A stretch of DNA of 5,935 bases from an uncultured Sphingobium sp. (lineage in GTDB: Bacteria > Pseudomonadota > Alphaproteobacteria > Sphingomonadales > Sphingomonadaceae), in contig CAJYHD010000661.1 in NCBI GenBank assembly GCA_913773715.1, forward strand, positions 1 to 5,935. Direction: 5' to 3'. Both the position numbers and the translations under genes were made by a program. Position 1 is the first letter of the stretch, and every line of letters begins with the position of its first letter. Below the pieces are notes generated by a model. The model was not told the DNA's origin. It made no database searches and saw nothing but the letters and a program-made list of their open reading frames with translations. This document shows positions 4,545 to 5,935 of the stretch, one piece after another.

Positions 4545-5756
4545 ATGGCTACCGGAAACAGGATCGTCACATTCGAGAAGCCGATGGAGATGAAGGTCAA
4601 CACCTTCAAATTCCCGGAGCTGATTACGCCGCAGGGCAAGAAAGCCCCCCACGGCGCCATTCTCAAGATCGTCACCACCAACATCTGCGGCAGCGACCTT
4701 CACATCTACCGCGGTTCGTTCGAAGTCCCCAAGGGGATGACGATGGGCCACGAGATGACCGGCGAGGTGATCGAGGTCGGCTCCGACGTCGAATATATCA
4801 AGGTCGGCGATATCGTGTCCGTTCCCTTCAACGTCGGCTGCGGACGCTGCTACAACTGCAAGCACATGCGCTCGGACGTGTGCGAGCACACCAACCCCGA
4901 AGTCGATTGCGGCGCCTACGGCTTCAACCTGGGCGGATGGACCGGCGGTCAGGGGGATTACCTGTTCGTGCCCTATGCAGACTTCAATCTGCTGGCCTTC
5001 CCCGACAAGGACGCGGCCATGGCGAAGATCCGTGATCTGACGCTGCTTTCGGACGTGCTGCCGACCGCGTTCCACGGGTTCGCCGCGCCCGACTGGCCGG
5101 CGCAGCCTGCGTATATCGTCGGCGAGAACGTGCTGATCTTCGGCGCGGGGCCTGTCGGTCGCGCGGGCGCAGCCTGCGCGAAGCTCCTCGGTGCCGGCGC
5201 CATCATCGTCGCCGACTTCATTCAGGAGCGGCTCGATCTGCTCAAGCCGCACGGCGTCGAGACCATCAACCTGTCGGACGGCATTCCGATCGAGGATCAT
5301 CTGGAACGGATCACCGGCAAGCGCGAGGCCGATCGCGTCATCGACTATGTGGGCCTCGACTGTCGCGGGTTCGGGGCGGAGTCCGACCAGATCGTCGAGA
5401 ACGCCGTCACCAACGCGCTGCTGAAATATGTCCGCTTCGGTGGGATGACCAGCACGGTCGGCGTTTACTGCCCCAATCCGATCTCCAAGAATAGGGACAA
5501 CAAGAAGGGCAGCATGGAAGTCGATTGGGCCAGTGGCTGGATCAAGTCGCCGCGGATGTCGGCAGGCCAGTCGCCGACGGCGAATTACAACCACGCCCTC
5601 ATGCGGGCGATCCTGAACGATCGGATGCCCTATCTGACCCCGATGATGAACACGAAGATCATCAAGCTGGAGGATGCGCCGGCGGCCTACAAGGAGTTCG
5701 ATGACGGATCGGCGTTCAAGTACGTCATCGATCCGCACGGCTCCGTAGCGGCCTGA
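4545..5756 (+). CDS. fdhA: Glutathione-independent, zinc-dependent formaldehyde dehydrogenase
   Basis: A 403-residue cytoplasmic enzyme of the zinc alcohol dehydrogenase superfamily, resembling Pseudomonas putida formaldehyde dehydrogenase (398 residues), which oxidises formaldehyde to formate with NAD+ and without glutathione. Catalytic zinc ligands: Cys48 (in NICGSD), His69 (GHE) and Asp170 (LSDVLPT). Structural zinc ligands: Cys99, Cys102, Cys105, Cys113. The Rossmann motif FGAGPVG is at 199-205, with Asp224 placed to bind the adenosine ribose and favour NAD over NADP. The catalytic half, including SVPFNVGCGRC, VPYADFNLL and KIRDLT, closely follows the P. putida protein. From about residue 180 it diverges more, with a short extra segment before the Rossmann fold, so it may be a sub-family that also takes other aldehydes or acts as a dismutase. 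It follows the LysR gene in the same direction, 231 bp on, with its own control region. A strong palindrome follows the stop. Confidence 0.92.
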   Translation: MATGNRIVTFEKPMEMKVNTFKFPELITPQGKKAPHGAILKIVTTNICGSDLHIYRGSFEVPKGMTMGHEMTGEVIEVGSDVEYIKVGDIVSVPFNVGCGRCYNCKHMRSDVCEHTNPEVDCGAYGFNLGGWTGGQGDYLFVPYADFNLLAFPDKDAAMAKIRDLTLLSDVLPTAFHGFAAPDWPAQPAYIVGENVLIFGAGPVGRAGAACAKLLGAGAIIVADFIQERLDLLKPHGVETINLSDGIPIEDHLERITGKREADRVIDYVGLDCRGFGAESDQIVENAVTNALLKYVRFGGMTSTVGVYCPNPISKNRDNKKGSMEVDWASGWIKSPRMSAGQSPTANYNHALMRAILNDRMPYLTPMMNTKIIKLEDAPAAYKEFDDGSAFKYVIDPHGSVAA

Positions 5757-5771
5757 TCTTCTTCTAACCCG

Positions 5772-5803
5772 GAATATCCCCCGGTCATGACCGGGGGATA
5801 TTC
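5772..5803. terminator. Perfect 32-bp palindrome after fdhA, probable terminator
   Basis: Arm GAATATCCCCCGGTCA (5772-5787) is followed immediately by its exact reverse complement (5788-5803). As RNA it would form a GC-rich stem of about 14 bp with a 4-base loop, beginning 15 nt after the fdhA stop. Neither side has a T-run, so it is not a textbook intrinsic terminator; it could end transcription less efficiently, protect the 3' end of the mRNA, or bind a protein. Confidence 0.55.
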
Positions 5804-5847
5804 TGAGTCGTAGGGGGCGGACTGCTTTCCGCACGAACACCCCCTTC

Positions 5848-5886
5848 CGGCTTGTCGATCTAACTCCCCCCCGGATCGGCAAGCCG
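5848..5886 (+). repeat. Imperfect inverted repeat with G-U wobble near the right end
   Basis: CGGCTTGTCGATC (5848-5860) and GATCGGCAAGCCG (5874-5886) are complementary at 12 of 13 positions. In a plus-strand RNA the odd position is U-G (5855/5879) and still pairs, whereas in a minus-strand RNA it would be an A-C mismatch. The 13-nt loop is C-rich. It could be a second structure after fdhA or the leader of a gene beyond the end; no gene is visible here. Confidence 0.4.
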
Positions 5887-5904
5887 CCCCTTTCCGGAAA
5901 CGCA

Positions 5905-5935
5905 AGATCGGAAGAGCGTCGTGTAGGGAAAGAGT
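5905..5935. other. Illumina TruSeq adapter sequence (artefact)
   Basis: The last 31 bases begin AGATCGGAAGAGCGTCGTGT and continue as the standard Illumina universal adapter read in reverse complement, with no mismatch that I can see. This is not genomic DNA. The first A could be either genomic or adapter. Nothing biological should be read from these bases. Confidence 0.97.

Noticed and set aside
4545..5756. Class III alcohol dehydrogenase (glutathione-dependent FrmA)
   Set aside because: Asp170 as third catalytic zinc ligand, the LSDVLPT and VPYADFNLL segments and the overall pattern fit the glutathione-independent family instead.
4530..5882. 450-codon open frame antisense to fdhA
   Set aside because: Arg/Asp/Gly-rich composition typical of the antisense shadow of a GC-rich gene; no recognisable domain; fdhA on the other strand is well supported.
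1..5935. CRISPR array, tRNA/rRNA genes, insertion sequence or transposase
   Set aside because: No spaced direct repeats, no RNA gene signature and no transposase-like protein were seen on either strand.

Overview
This GC-rich window (protein-coding parts well above 55% G+C by eye) reads like an alphaproteobacterium. A member of the Sphingomonadales is my best guess, from protein style and codon use only; no rRNA or other taxonomic marker is present. The right end is a library artefact: the last 31 bases (5905-5935) match the Illumina TruSeq adapter, so genomic sequence stops at about 5904 and the window probably ends where a contig ended.

Left half, minus strand: a tightly coupled operon cydA-cydB-DUF2474 (positions 2487 down to 1) encodes a short-Q-loop, cyanide-insensitive-type cytochrome bd quinol oxidase. 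The third gene is a one-helix accessory subunit, cut by the window edge. Divergent from it, on the plus strand, is frmR (2776-3066), a CsoR/RcnR/FrmR-family repressor that keeps the formaldehyde-sensing pair Pro2 and Cys35. The 288 bp between the two start codons hold two closely matching G/C-tract operators, each sitting at the same place inside a sigma70-like promoter, one for cydA and one for frmR. This implies that the FrmR protein represses both itself and the oxidase operon.

Right half, plus strand: after an AT-rich gene-free spacer of 326 bp (3067-3392) come a LysR-type regulator (3393-4313), a 231 bp intergenic region with three stacked dyads (one a T-N11-A LysR-type box), and fdhA (4545-5756), a zinc- and NAD-dependent glutathione-independent formaldehyde dehydrogenase. 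A 32 bp perfect palindrome follows fdhA.

Reading them together (inference): FdhA oxidises formaldehyde to formate and makes NADH, the bd oxidase offers a robust terminal acceptor for the resulting electrons, and two regulators share control: FrmR over oxidase expression and the LysR protein probably over fdhA. FrmR proteins are best known beside glutathione-dependent frmAB genes. A FrmR-type operator placed on a cytochrome bd promoter is the most unusual point in the window.
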